Source: Wujia chipingensis (GTDB lineage: Bacteria > Bacillota > Clostridia > Lachnospirales > Lachnospiraceae). From it: 64,000 nt of DNA. Position 1 is the first letter of the stretch, and each line of letters opens with the position of its first letter. The stretch covers positions 2,859,001 to 2,923,000 of the forward strand of contig NZ_CP060632.1 in assembly GCF_014337155.1 (NCBI RefSeq), given 5' to 3'. Position numbers and translations under genes: made by a program. Of this stretch, positions 28,082-35,873 are shown one piece after another. The notes beneath the pieces are model-generated. The model saw only the letters and a list, made by a program, of their open reading frames with translations. It was not told the DNA's origin and did no database searches.

Positions 28082-30223
28082 TTATGCAACTACAATACTC
28101 CCAACCATACGGGCATCTCCATCCAGCACAAGAGATACCTCATAATGCTGTTTAGGTAGATTCTGCTTTATAAATGCAGCCTCAAAACCAGCAAATGCTA
28201 ACCTTCGCTTACCAAACGCATCCCGGACATCTGGTCTGTACAGTCGCTCTGATTTTACAATGTACTGTTGCTTGTCCTGTCCAGTTAAAACAATATTGAG
28301 CGTTCCCGCACGCAATGTTTTTCGATTCAAGGCCCAACCACTGATTTTTACGACTGCTTCATCTGTAAACTCTTCCACCTTGTATTGCAGACTTCCTTTT
28401 TCAACAAGCACCTGTTGCGTTTCCTCAGGCGTTTCGATTTCCTTTACTTTCAACAGCCGTAACGAGAAGTTATCACTGTTTCCAATCAGATTTGGGTTAT
28501 AACACGGATCATACCCCTTAAATTCCGGATGACGATCATACAATTTTTTCATTTCCCGTTGCTGTCTGGCGGCTTTTTCTGGGGATACAGCGTCATAGCC
28601 ACGGCTGACAGATTCATAATGGTATAAACGGACATCTGTTCGGACAACATTATAATATCCTGCTTCTACTAAATTAAAACATAAGTCAATATCGTTATAT
28701 GCCACCGGTAACTGTTCCGAAAAACCACCCACCTGATCATATTTATTCCGGTCAATCATAAGACACGCACCGGTCACCGCACTGTAATTATATTCCAGCT
28801 TATTTCGTCCCCAATAACAATTCAAATCGTCGTTAATCCGTTGAAATGCATGTCCTGGTCCAACCATAAAACTGACAACACCTACATGCTGTATCAAATT
28901 CGTATTTGGGTAAATTAATTTACATCCAACCGCACCTGTATGTGGCTGCTGTGCATGTCCCAGCATCCGTTCCAGCCATTCCGCTCCCTCAACACGAATA
29001 TCGTCATTTAAAAACAGAAGGAACTGTCCATCTGCCAGATGTGCCCCAATGTTGCACATCTTTGAAAAATTAAACTCCATTGGCGCGTAATGATATTTGC
29101 AATCCAATTCTTTACACATTTGTGTATATTTCGCATGTGTTTCTTCTGCACTGCCATTGTCCACAACAATGATTTCATAATTTTGATATTTCGTTTCCTT
29201 TCGGATGGACGTCAGACATTGCTTTAAAATGTCATAATTATCCTTAGACGGAATAATAATGCTTACTTTCGGATTTCCCACAACTTCATAAACCACGCGG
29301 AACATCACTATATCTTTGATATATTCCAGATGCCCTTTAACGCCTCTTCGCTCCAGGGCTTCGAGCTTCGCCTTCTTTGTCGTTTCAATAATATATGGCT
29401 TTGCCGATATATCATTTGCCGTAGACTCTTCACGTTCCCGCCAATGATAAAGGATTTTTGGCACATGCCCTATACGATTCGTCTTCTCCATCACCCGCAA
29501 AACAAGATCATAGTCCTGCGAACCTTCCAAGCCTACACGCAAACCGCCCATTTCGTCCAGCAAGGATTTTCGATACACCGCCAAATGGCAGGTATACATC
29601 AAAGACATAAATGTATCTGGAGACCAATCCGGCTTAAAAAACGGATTCCTTCTTTTTGTCCCATCCTCAGATAATTTGTCCTCATCGCTGTAAATAAAAT
29701 CCAGTGTATGATCTTCATTTAGCTTTTTCGCAATTTCATACAGTGCATTTTCTGCATACAGATCATCACAATCCAAAAGCGCAACAAATTCGCCCTCTGC
29801 CATTGCAATTCCATCGTTTGTGGTTCTGGATATATGTCCATTCTCACTGCGGTATTTTATTTTAATGCGCTCCACTCCTTCAAATTGCCGCAAAGTCTCT
29901 CTGACACGCGCATCGGTTGAACAATCATCTACAAGGCACAACTCCCAATTATCATATGTCTGATTCTGCACAGATTGAATGCATGCCGTTAACATCTGTG
30001 GTTCCACATTATATACTGGCACAACAACCGAGATGAGCGGTTTATATTCCAACTCCTGTTCCGGCTCTTTATATTGCTGTTCATTTTGCAGCATCCACAT
30101 GTCATATTCATTTTTCTTGTGTAGACGATGATTTAACTTATAACAAAATACATGCCATCCTTCTTTACCCAGACAGCGCATCATTCTTTTTGAAAAAGAA
30201 AGAACTCTTTTTATCTGACCCAT
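28082..30223 (-). CDS. Family 2 glycosyltransferase with C-terminal beta domain
   Basis: 713 residues. The first GT-A module has ISVVVPVYNVEP, LDCDDLY and YSDEDKLSE; the second has VSIIIPSKDNYDILKQ, FLNDDIRVE and DIDLCFNLVEAGY. The acceptor region carries LYHYESVSRGYD, as in the enzyme at 12.5-14.3 kb. About 100 extra C-terminal residues (from about 610) look beta-rich and may bind a substrate or partner. It is probably a wall-polysaccharide polymerising transferase at the cytoplasmic membrane face. It lies 36 bp downstream of the DUF2142 gene in one operon. Confidence 0.86.
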   Translation of the reverse strand: MGQIKRVLSFSKRMMRCLGKEGWHVFCYKLNHRLHKKNEYDMWMLQNEQQYKEPEQELEYKPLISVVVPVYNVEPQMLTACIQSVQNQTYDNWELCLVDDCSTDARVRETLRQFEGVERIKIKYRSENGHISRTTNDGIAMAEGEFVALLDCDDLYAENALYEIAKKLNEDHTLDFIYSDEDKLSEDGTKRRNPFFKPDWSPDTFMSLMYTCHLAVYRKSLLDEMGGLRVGLEGSQDYDLVLRVMEKTNRIGHVPKILYHWREREESTANDISAKPYIIETTKKAKLEALERRGVKGHLEYIKDIVMFRVVYEVVGNPKVSIIIPSKDNYDILKQCLTSIRKETKYQNYEIIVVDNGSAEETHAKYTQMCKELDCKYHYAPMEFNFSKMCNIGAHLADGQFLLFLNDDIRVEGAEWLERMLGHAQQPHTGAVGCKLIYPNTNLIQHVGVVSFMVGPGHAFQRINDDLNCYWGRNKLEYNYSAVTGACLMIDRNKYDQVGGFSEQLPVAYNDIDLCFNLVEAGYYNVVRTDVRLYHYESVSRGYDAVSPEKAARQQREMKKLYDRHPEFKGYDPCYNPNLIGNSDNFSLRLLKVKEIETPEETQQVLVEKGSLQYKVEEFTDEAVVKISGWALNRKTLRAGTLNIVLTGQDKQQYIVKSERLYRPDVRDAFGKRRLAFAGFEAAFIKQNLPKQHYEVSLVLDGDARMVGSIVVA

Positions 30224-30259
30224 ATTTTTATACTCCTACTTCTTCTCTCATAGATTGAA

Positions 30260-31879
30260 CTATACGTTGTTCACTGCCCGGAATATTGCTGTTATCACAT
30301 ACATCTGTAAAAACACCGTCCACATTGCAGCATATTGATCTGCATTTCTTGATACACATGTCCGTTTTGTCCGAACTGCAAGCAAACCAACCACAAGTGC
30401 CGGAAGGAAATATCTTCCCTGTACACCTGCTACCACAACAAATTGATATGGCGTCCAATATAAAAGCATCGCTGCAACTGCCAGCCCACTGACGCCGACA
30501 AACACCAAAAGCATCCAAATCCGGTCTCCCACTGTTATCAACTGTTCTTCGTTTTCTTTCCGTATAGAAACATATAACAGCAACAATAAAAATCCTATTA
30601 CAAACACCAGTGGAACTTCAATATCAAGCCATCCAAGATAGTTTCCCAACATCTGCTGGATATGCTTTCCTGATTCATACCAAAGCGTATTGAGTAATAT
30701 TTCAAAAAATTGGATCGGATTTTTTAAGAAATACCCCATTGTATACCCTTTGGAATCGGACCATGCAATATAAGTACTGTTAATATTTTCTGGTTGTAGC
30801 CAGCGCCGAACCACGAGAACCAGAACCATCACACAAGCCACTACAAATATACCTGCAATGACAATCATAAGCACCTTCATCCAAGGTTTAATTTTCTGTT
30901 TGACCGCATCCACCTTATCTTTGTGCTGTTGCAGAATTCGAGGGATCAACATCAACGGCAATACAACCAATGGCAACAGAGAAAAGCCTTTACATGGTAG
31001 CAATAATAAGCTGCTCAATACCATAACAATATTATTTACAAGCTTCGATCTCCGATTTGTTTCCTGTCCGTAAACTGCTGACATTGTTGTCGCTATTACA
31101 AGAATACATAAAGCAAACAACTGCGAATCATAGGAAAAAGAACATACCTGTTGCAATGTAATTGGCAAAAGCGCCCATACCATAACGATTCCTTTACCAA
31201 ACGGAATCCGCTTTATCGCATAATAAGCTGCCGCTATAAAAGCAAGCAGATTCATCAATCGTCCAAGCAAATACAACATAGTTGTGCTCGCCCCTAACAA
31301 CCGTCCAATTGTAATTCCAAGTCCGGATAAAATATACAGATAACGCGGAGACTGCGTCGAAACATGTGCTGTCTTTATCAGATTCGTTTTTTCCGGTCGC
31401 TGAAACAGCCCCTCATATTGACTATTGTAATCTTCCTTCGTAATACCACGTGCATTATACATATGTTCGTTATCCGCCTGCCGCATCATGACAGTTTCCG
31501 CATCGTGCGTTCCCATCATAACATCCGACATGTCATATGCTGTATATATGTGTACATACTCATCTGGAACTACCATAATCGGAATAATAAGCAAATACAA
31601 AAATCCAAGTACAATAATCATTGGCAGAAAAAGTTTCTCAAAAGAAGTCTTCCACTTTGTGCCAAACATCGCCTGAATGCTGACAAACGCCAACAATACA
31701 AACAACAATCCATATGCAATACAATGTAATATAAAATACGCATCCACACCGTTTTGATTGTCGATTTTGTGATATGCCACATTTATCATATACACACCCA
31801 TTACCAAGGTAATCAATAGGAGTCCTATAATAACGCATAATTTGATTATTCTATTTGGATTTTTCTCTTTCACTTCCAT
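30260..31879 (-). CDS. DUF2142 polytopic membrane protein
   Basis: 539 residues with about twelve hydrophobic segments. An early loop VVPDEYVHIYTAYDMSDV resembles the DUF2142/GT-C entry motif, in which an acidic DE pair after TM1-2 is probably catalytic. Proteins of this kind are found in surface-polysaccharide loci and may be GT-C glycosyltransferases or polymerases using polyprenyl-phosphate sugars. That is family knowledge; the donor here is unknown. Its partner is the downstream GT2 enzyme. Confidence 0.8.
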   Translation of the reverse strand: MEVKEKNPNRIIKLCVIIGLLLITLVMGVYMINVAYHKIDNQNGVDAYFILHCIAYGLLFVLLAFVSIQAMFGTKWKTSFEKLFLPMIIVLGFLYLLIIPIMVVPDEYVHIYTAYDMSDVMMGTHDAETVMMRQADNEHMYNARGITKEDYNSQYEGLFQRPEKTNLIKTAHVSTQSPRYLYILSGLGITIGRLLGASTTMLYLLGRLMNLLAFIAAAYYAIKRIPFGKGIVMVWALLPITLQQVCSFSYDSQLFALCILVIATTMSAVYGQETNRRSKLVNNIVMVLSSLLLLPCKGFSLLPLVVLPLMLIPRILQQHKDKVDAVKQKIKPWMKVLMIVIAGIFVVACVMVLVLVVRRWLQPENINSTYIAWSDSKGYTMGYFLKNPIQFFEILLNTLWYESGKHIQQMLGNYLGWLDIEVPLVFVIGFLLLLLYVSIRKENEEQLITVGDRIWMLLVFVGVSGLAVAAMLLYWTPYQFVVVAGVQGRYFLPALVVGLLAVRTKRTCVSRNADQYAAMWTVFLQMYVITAIFRAVNNV

Positions 31880-31923
31880 TCTTATTCCCCTGTGTTTCTT
31901 TAATTTGATTTAGGTAGACAAAA

Positions 31924-31957
31924 GAGACTTTTATTGTAGGAATACAATAAAAGTCTC
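31924..31957 (-). terminator. Terminator of pgi
   Basis: A perfect 15-bp stem GAGACTTTTATTGTA/TACAATAAAAGTCTC with a 4-nt loop. TTTT follows on the minus strand. Read-through is the only visible source of transcription for the DUF2142 operon. Confidence 0.85.
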
Positions 31958-31981
31958 ATGTCCTTTATAATCTATTATCGA

Positions 31982-33565
31982 TTAGATGTTAAGCAGATCA
32001 CTGAATACCTTCAACGCACCATCTGTCTCGTGTGCAAGTACCTTCTTTGCAAGTACCTTACCAAGCTGAACACCTTCCTGATCGAAGCTGTTGATGTTCC
32101 ACAGGAATCCCTGGAACATAACCTTGTTCTCGAAATGTGCAAGCAGTGCACCAAGTGTCTCTGGATCAAGCTGCTCACCGATAATGATAGAAGATGGACG
32201 ACCACCCTTGAAGTTCTTGTTGCTGTTCTCATCCTTCTTACCACATGCAAATGCTACGATCTGTGCAGCAACATTTGCGCAGAGCTTCTTCTGGCTTGTG
32301 CTTCCCTGAATCTCTACATCCGTGCCAATCTGGCTGTTCTTGAATGCGATAAACTGCAATGGAACAATGTCAGTTCCCTGATGCAATAACTGATAGAAGG
32401 AATGCTGTCCGTTTGTTCCCGGCTCACCGAAGAGAACTGGACCTGTTGGGTAATCAACCGGCTCACCAAAACGGTTCACAGACTTACCATTGGACTCCAT
32501 ATCAAGCTGCTGCAGGTGTGCAGGGAAACGGCTCAATGCCTGTGAATATGGAAGAACAGTTGTTGCAGGGTAACCAAGTACGTTACGCTCGTAAACGCCA
32601 ATCAACGCATCAAGCATAGCCGGGTTCTTCCTGATATCTGTATTCTTTGCTGTCTCATCTTCTGCGGCTGCACCATTTAAGAAACGTGCAAATACATCCG
32701 GGCCAAATGCCAGTGAAAGTACAGCACCACCAACGGCTGATGTAGAAGAATAACGACCACCGATATAATCATCCATAAAGAAAGCTGCAAGGTAATCATC
32801 GCTCTTTGCAAGTGGAGATGTCTCACTTGTAACTGCAATCATATGCTTAGAAGCATCCAGACCTGCCTTTGCAAGCGCGTCCTTCACGAAGGACTCATTT
32901 GTAAGCGTCTCCAATGTTGTACCAGACTTTGATACAAGTACGAAGATTGCATGTGCTACATCGGTAGATGCAAGAACTGCTGCCGCATCATCCGGATCTA
33001 CGTTGCTGATGAACTTCGCATCCATCTTGAATGTGCCGTTCTTCTTTGCCCAGTTCTCAAGTGCAAGATACATTGCACGAGGACCAAGGTCACTACCACC
33101 GATACCGATCTGTACAACCGTTGTGAACTTCTCGCCAGCTGCATTTGTGATCTCGCCATTGTGTACCTTATTTGCAAACTCTGCAATACGGTTCTGCTGC
33201 TCTACGTAAAATGTTCTCTTATCCACGCCATCTGCCTTGACTGGCTCGCCAAGCTGACCGCGTGTCATCTGATGAAGAACCAGACGGTTCTCTCCTGTAT
33301 TGATAACGGCACCATTGTAAAGCTCCTGGAACTTGTCAACAAGTTCAGCTTCCTTGGCAAGGGCTGCAAGCTTCTCCAAAACTGTGTCATCCACTTCCTT
33401 TGCAGCGAAGTTATAAGTAAGCTTCTCTGCCATCGGTACGCTGTAATTCTTCGCACGGTCTGCACCGCTCTCACCAGCCATAACAGTTGTGAGATCTACA
33501 CTGCCCTTACAAGCTTTGAGTGCCTTGTAAGAATCCAAAGTATCAAGATTTTTCCAATTTGTCAT
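31982..33565 (-). CDS. pgi: Glucose-6-phosphate isomerase
   Basis: 527 residues. It is a cytoplasmic enzyme interconverting glucose-6-P and fructose-6-P. VVQIGIGGSDLGPRAMYLAL and VSKSGTTLETLTNESF form the SIS phosphate site. GRYSSTSAVGGAVLSLAFG is the family signature, GEPGTNGQHSFYQLLHQG the active-site loop, and QEGVQLGKVLAK the terminal Lys motif. A -10 TATAAT with GTGACA 17 bp upstream and GGAGG precede the gene; a terminator follows. Confidence 0.97.
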   Translation of the reverse strand: MTNWKNLDTLDSYKALKACKGSVDLTTVMAGESGADRAKNYSVPMAEKLTYNFAAKEVDDTVLEKLAALAKEAELVDKFQELYNGAVINTGENRLVLHQMTRGQLGEPVKADGVDKRTFYVEQQNRIAEFANKVHNGEITNAAGEKFTTVVQIGIGGSDLGPRAMYLALENWAKKNGTFKMDAKFISNVDPDDAAAVLASTDVAHAIFVLVSKSGTTLETLTNESFVKDALAKAGLDASKHMIAVTSETSPLAKSDDYLAAFFMDDYIGGRYSSTSAVGGAVLSLAFGPDVFARFLNGAAAEDETAKNTDIRKNPAMLDALIGVYERNVLGYPATTVLPYSQALSRFPAHLQQLDMESNGKSVNRFGEPVDYPTGPVLFGEPGTNGQHSFYQLLHQGTDIVPLQFIAFKNSQIGTDVEIQGSTSQKKLCANVAAQIVAFACGKKDENSNKNFKGGRPSSIIIGEQLDPETLGALLAHFENKVMFQGFLWNINSFDQEGVQLGKVLAKKVLAHETDGALKVFSDLLNI

Positions 33566-33646
33566 TTTTCTTTCCTCCGTAATCTATTTGGCGTAGGACG
33601 CCAGCTCGTTTTATTATAACCTCTTCGGCGGAATTTGTCACTTGTT

Positions 33647-33934
33647 TTATTCTTCGTCTTTCTTCTCTTCCCTCATTTTTTCATAATACGCTTTATACCT
33701 GTAAATCGTCCGTTCACTGACGTGATTTCGTTTTGCAATCTCCACCATTGTCATACCATTCTCATATCCAACAACAAAATCATTGTATATTGCCATCCAT
33801 TTTGCATTATGTTTCTGCCGGCCACTCATTTTCCGATTTTTATAATATTCCAGTTCTTCCTTAAGCTCTGCATTCTCTTTTTCCAGCTTCTTAATTCTTT
33901 TTACTGCATCTTCCAGTGTGATATTTTTTTCCAT
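33647..33934 (-). CDS. Small coiled-coil/HTH protein (paralogue A)
   Basis: 95 residues. The first 40 form a Lys/Glu-rich coiled coil. The C-terminal 50 contain a resolvase/Mor-like helix-turn-helix: MVEIAKRNHVSERTIYRYKA. A close paralogue is encoded at 58891-59181, with the same layout and the shared KNR..GR.KH...WM...FVV.YE.G pattern. ATG 33934 has GGAGG 8 bp upstream. The likely role is DNA binding and perhaps autoregulation of its own dyad-bearing promoter. No recognised family name. Confidence 0.65.
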   Translation of the reverse strand: MEKNITLEDAVKRIKKLEKENAELKEELEYYKNRKMSGRQKHNAKWMAIYNDFVVGYENGMTMVEIAKRNHVSERTIYRYKAYYEKMREEKKDEE

Positions 33935-34012
33935 CTCTATTTCCTCCATTTAAACCCCATAACTCCTCGTTTCATAGTTTAATATACTTATCGCCATTGT
34001 CATTTTGTCTAT

Positions 34013-34041
34013 ATAATAAATCTTTTTGCCAATATTGTCAA
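34013..34041 (-). promoter_or_regulatory. Consensus promoter with dyad upstream of HTH paralogue A
   Basis: TTGACA (34036-34041), 17 bp, TATTAT (34013-34018) on the minus strand. The -35 is part of TTGACAATATTGGCAA, an imperfect palindrome that may be an operator. Confidence 0.7.
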
Positions 34042-34067
34042 TCTGATTCTGTCAGGCCATTAAAAAA

Positions 34068-34093
34068 GGAACGTTTTATAACGTCCCTGCCTT
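34068..34093 (-). terminator. Terminator downstream of Rpn-type fragment
   Basis: GGGACGT/ACGTTCC stem on the minus strand followed by six T. Confidence 0.65.
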
Positions 34094-34122
34094 AAATGAA
34101 ATGTATTTTAATAACAATCGAA

Positions 34123-34335
34123 TCAACTATTATGCAAAGCTTTAATTTCCTCTATCGAAAGTTGAGTGATTGTTGAAATCTCTTCGTCCGAGAAATCCTT
34201 TTTGATTAAAAGCTTGGCTGCATTAACCATCTGAGCCTTGGCATATTCCTTGGCATATTCCTCAGCATATTCCTTGGCGTAGTTTTCAACTAAAGTACAC
34301 ACTGTGCTCACTCCTTCCTCTTTCTTGAACCACTT
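34123..34335 (-). pseudogene. C-terminal fragment of Rpn/PD-(D/E)XK transposase-like protein
   Basis: About 70 residues. An EYAKEYAEEYAKEYAKAQ coiled segment and a terminal ISTITQLSIEEIKALHNS helix are typical of the tail of Rpn-family recombination-promoting nucleases, which normally have about 250-300 residues. The nuclease core is absent and no RBS precedes the first ATG. I treat it as a remnant of a degraded mobile-type gene. Confidence 0.55.
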
Positions 34336-34455
34336 CATAGCTATACTGCATTCACATAATACAACTATATTATATGGAAAATGAAAAAAAATCAACTGTT
34401 GCTACAATTATTAATAGAATACAAAAACTCCTATTTCTGAGTATATATACTGATG

Positions 34456-34486
34456 AAAGGAGGCTTAGTTTTTTGCCCCCTTTTTT
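34456..34486 (+). terminator. Terminator-like hairpin upstream of 34.56-kb gene
   Basis: AAAGGAGGC pairs with GCCCCCTTT (one mismatch) and six T follow. It may insulate the next promoter. Confidence 0.5.
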
Positions 34487-34509
34487 AACTTTATTAACAA
34501 CTTTCCTCA

Positions 34510-34550
34510 CAAATATGCTATAATGCAGCGGGAGGATTTTACCAAAAAGG
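34510..34550 (+). repeat. Promoter/RBS repeat, copy A
   Basis: This 41-bp sequence includes TATAAT (34519-34524) and GGGAGG. It recurs identically at 35569-35609. Here it serves the adjacent anchored-protein gene. Confidence 0.9.
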
Positions 34551-34560
34551 AGATGATTAT

Positions 34561-35442
34561 ATGAATGAAAAGAGCAAAAGAAACATTATCCTGATTATCA
34601 TTGCCGTGTTTGTGGTCGCAACCGGACTCGTTTCACTGGCGATGTATAACATTACCAAAAGTTCAGGCAAGAAGAACAGCAAGAATACCACAGCTACAAT
34701 GTCCGACGCTGGTTCTATCACCACGGAAGCAGGGGCAACTGAAGCAGCAAAGGATTCTACTGAAGACAGCAGAACCACAGAGCAGGCAACCACAACTGAA
34801 GAGGTCAAGGATTCCAAAGCAACCACAGAAGCGGTAGCTTCCGGCGGTTCAAAGAAAGACGAGAGCAGCAGTAATTCAAAGCCAAGCAGCAACAGCACCG
34901 GGAACTCTGGATCAGGCAGCAACGGAAGCAACAGCTCATCCGGTGGAAACAACAATTCCGGAAACCAGAAACCAAACAATAGCTCCTCTGGATTAAGCAA
35001 CAACTCAAACAACAGCAGTTCTTCCAGCGGAAGCGGAAGCACCAATCCAAGCAACGGGAACAGTTCAAACAGCAACTCTTCAAATAGCGGAAATAATAGC
35101 AGTTCTTCCAGCGGAAGCGGAAACAATAACTCGCAGCCCTCTTGTTCGCACAACTGGGTACAGACTTTCATCCATCACGACCAAGTAAAGCACACAGAGT
35201 ATTACACGACCACAGAAATTGCGGGGTATCATAGTTTTTGTAGAGGCTGTAACTTAGATTTAACTGAAGCTTTCGGAACTCCGGAATGCGGAGAGGCTAG
35301 GGCACATCTGGAAGGATGCAACGCATCCTATGAAGGTCGCCCTATTTACCAAGAGAAACAGGTTCCTTACGATGTAATCGACCAAGAGGCATACGACGAA
35401 CCCGCAGGATATAAGTGTAGCATCTGTGGAGCAACAAAATAA
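34561..35442 (+). CDS. Membrane-anchored Ser/Asn-rich protein with Cys/His C-terminal domain
   Basis: 293 residues. After a basic start, one hydrophobic segment (about 8-32) acts as a signal anchor. Residues 35-195 are a low-complexity Ser/Thr/Asn/Gly linker, presumably spanning the cell wall. The last 95 residues hold paired cysteines (CRGC, PECG, GCN and terminal CSICG) plus His in CSHNW and HHD, suggesting zinc-ribbon-like metal sites outside the cell. This domain type is common in Lachnospiraceae surface proteins, but I know of no assigned function. AAGGAG precedes the ATG. Confidence 0.7.
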   Translation: MNEKSKRNIILIIIAVFVVATGLVSLAMYNITKSSGKKNSKNTTATMSDAGSITTEAGATEAAKDSTEDSRTTEQATTTEEVKDSKATTEAVASGGSKKDESSSNSKPSSNSTGNSGSGSNGSNSSSGGNNNSGNQKPNNSSSGLSNNSNNSSSSSGSGSTNPSNGNSSNSNSSNSGNNSSSSSGSGNNNSQPSCSHNWVQTFIHHDQVKHTEYYTTTEIAGYHSFCRGCNLDLTEAFGTPECGEARAHLEGCNASYEGRPIYQEKQVPYDVIDQEAYDEPAGYKCSICGATK

Positions 35443-35457
35443 AAGCCAATATCAAAG

Positions 35458-35485
35458 CGGCAGGATTTACCTCCTGTCGTTTTTT
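35458..35485 (+). terminator. Terminator of 34.56-kb gene
   Basis: CGGCAGGA/TCCTGTCG stem followed by six T. A diverged copy of this and the following 60 bp lies at about 35610-35680. Confidence 0.8.
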
Positions 35486-35568
35486 ATTGCAGGAGAATAT
35501 ATGTAATTCTATTAGATTTTAATATGTTTTAATATGTTCTGTTATATTTCTATCTACCAATCTATCCC

Positions 35569-35680
35569 CAAATATGCTATAATGCAGCGGGAGGATTTTA
35601 CCAAAAAGGCAAGATTTACCTCCCTCCGTTTTTATTACAGAAAAATATATTTAATTCTATTATATTTCAATATGTTTGAA
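35569..35680 (+). repeat. Gene-less duplicate of promoter and terminator (copy B)
   Basis: The 41 bp at 35569-35609 are identical to copy A. They run straight into sequence about 80% similar to the terminator and downstream region of the 34.56-kb gene, with no coding sequence between. The join is at a GG shared by both flanks, as expected for a duplication followed by an internal deletion. This fills most of the 430-bp gap before the ATPase operon. Confidence 0.8.
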
Positions 35681-35686
35681 CATAAA

Positions 35687-35719
35687 AATAAACCTGCCAA
35701 TTAACTCGACAGGTTTATT
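35687..35719 (-). terminator. Terminator of HEPN/ATPase operon
   Basis: AATAAACCTG/CAGGTTTATT stem; TTTTT follows on the minus strand. The stem resembles that of the terminator at 39.12 kb. Confidence 0.75.
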
Positions 35720-35731
35720 CTTGATTACCCC

Positions 35732-35833
35732 CTATGCTCCCGATCGTCCATCGAAATAAAAATCATCATCAAAGTTTTCCCCGGAGCCATCCTCCGCACG
35801 TCCATGCGCCAAGAAATCTACTAAAATGTTCAC
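35732..35833 (-). CDS. Possible small ORF at end of ATPase operon
   Basis: A GTG-initiated 33-residue frame (VNILVDFLAHGRAEDG then an Asp/Phe-rich tail) lies between the ATPase stop and the terminator. The frame is open 16 codons further upstream, to just inside the ATPase gene. No RBS is at the right distance from GTG; GAGGAAG is 17-19 nt away. It may be a small third gene or a remnant. No family recognised. Confidence 0.25.
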   Translation of the reverse strand: MNILVDFLAHGRAEDGSGENFDDDFYFDGRSGA

Positions 35834-35873
35834 ATCGTTGCTGATACAACTTCTTCCTCTGGTATATGGGATA

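Noticed and set aside
34557..35171. 204-codon Leu/Pro-rich ORF on the minus strand
   Set aside because: It is the complement of the Ser/Asn low-complexity linker of the plus-strand gene, with no RBS.
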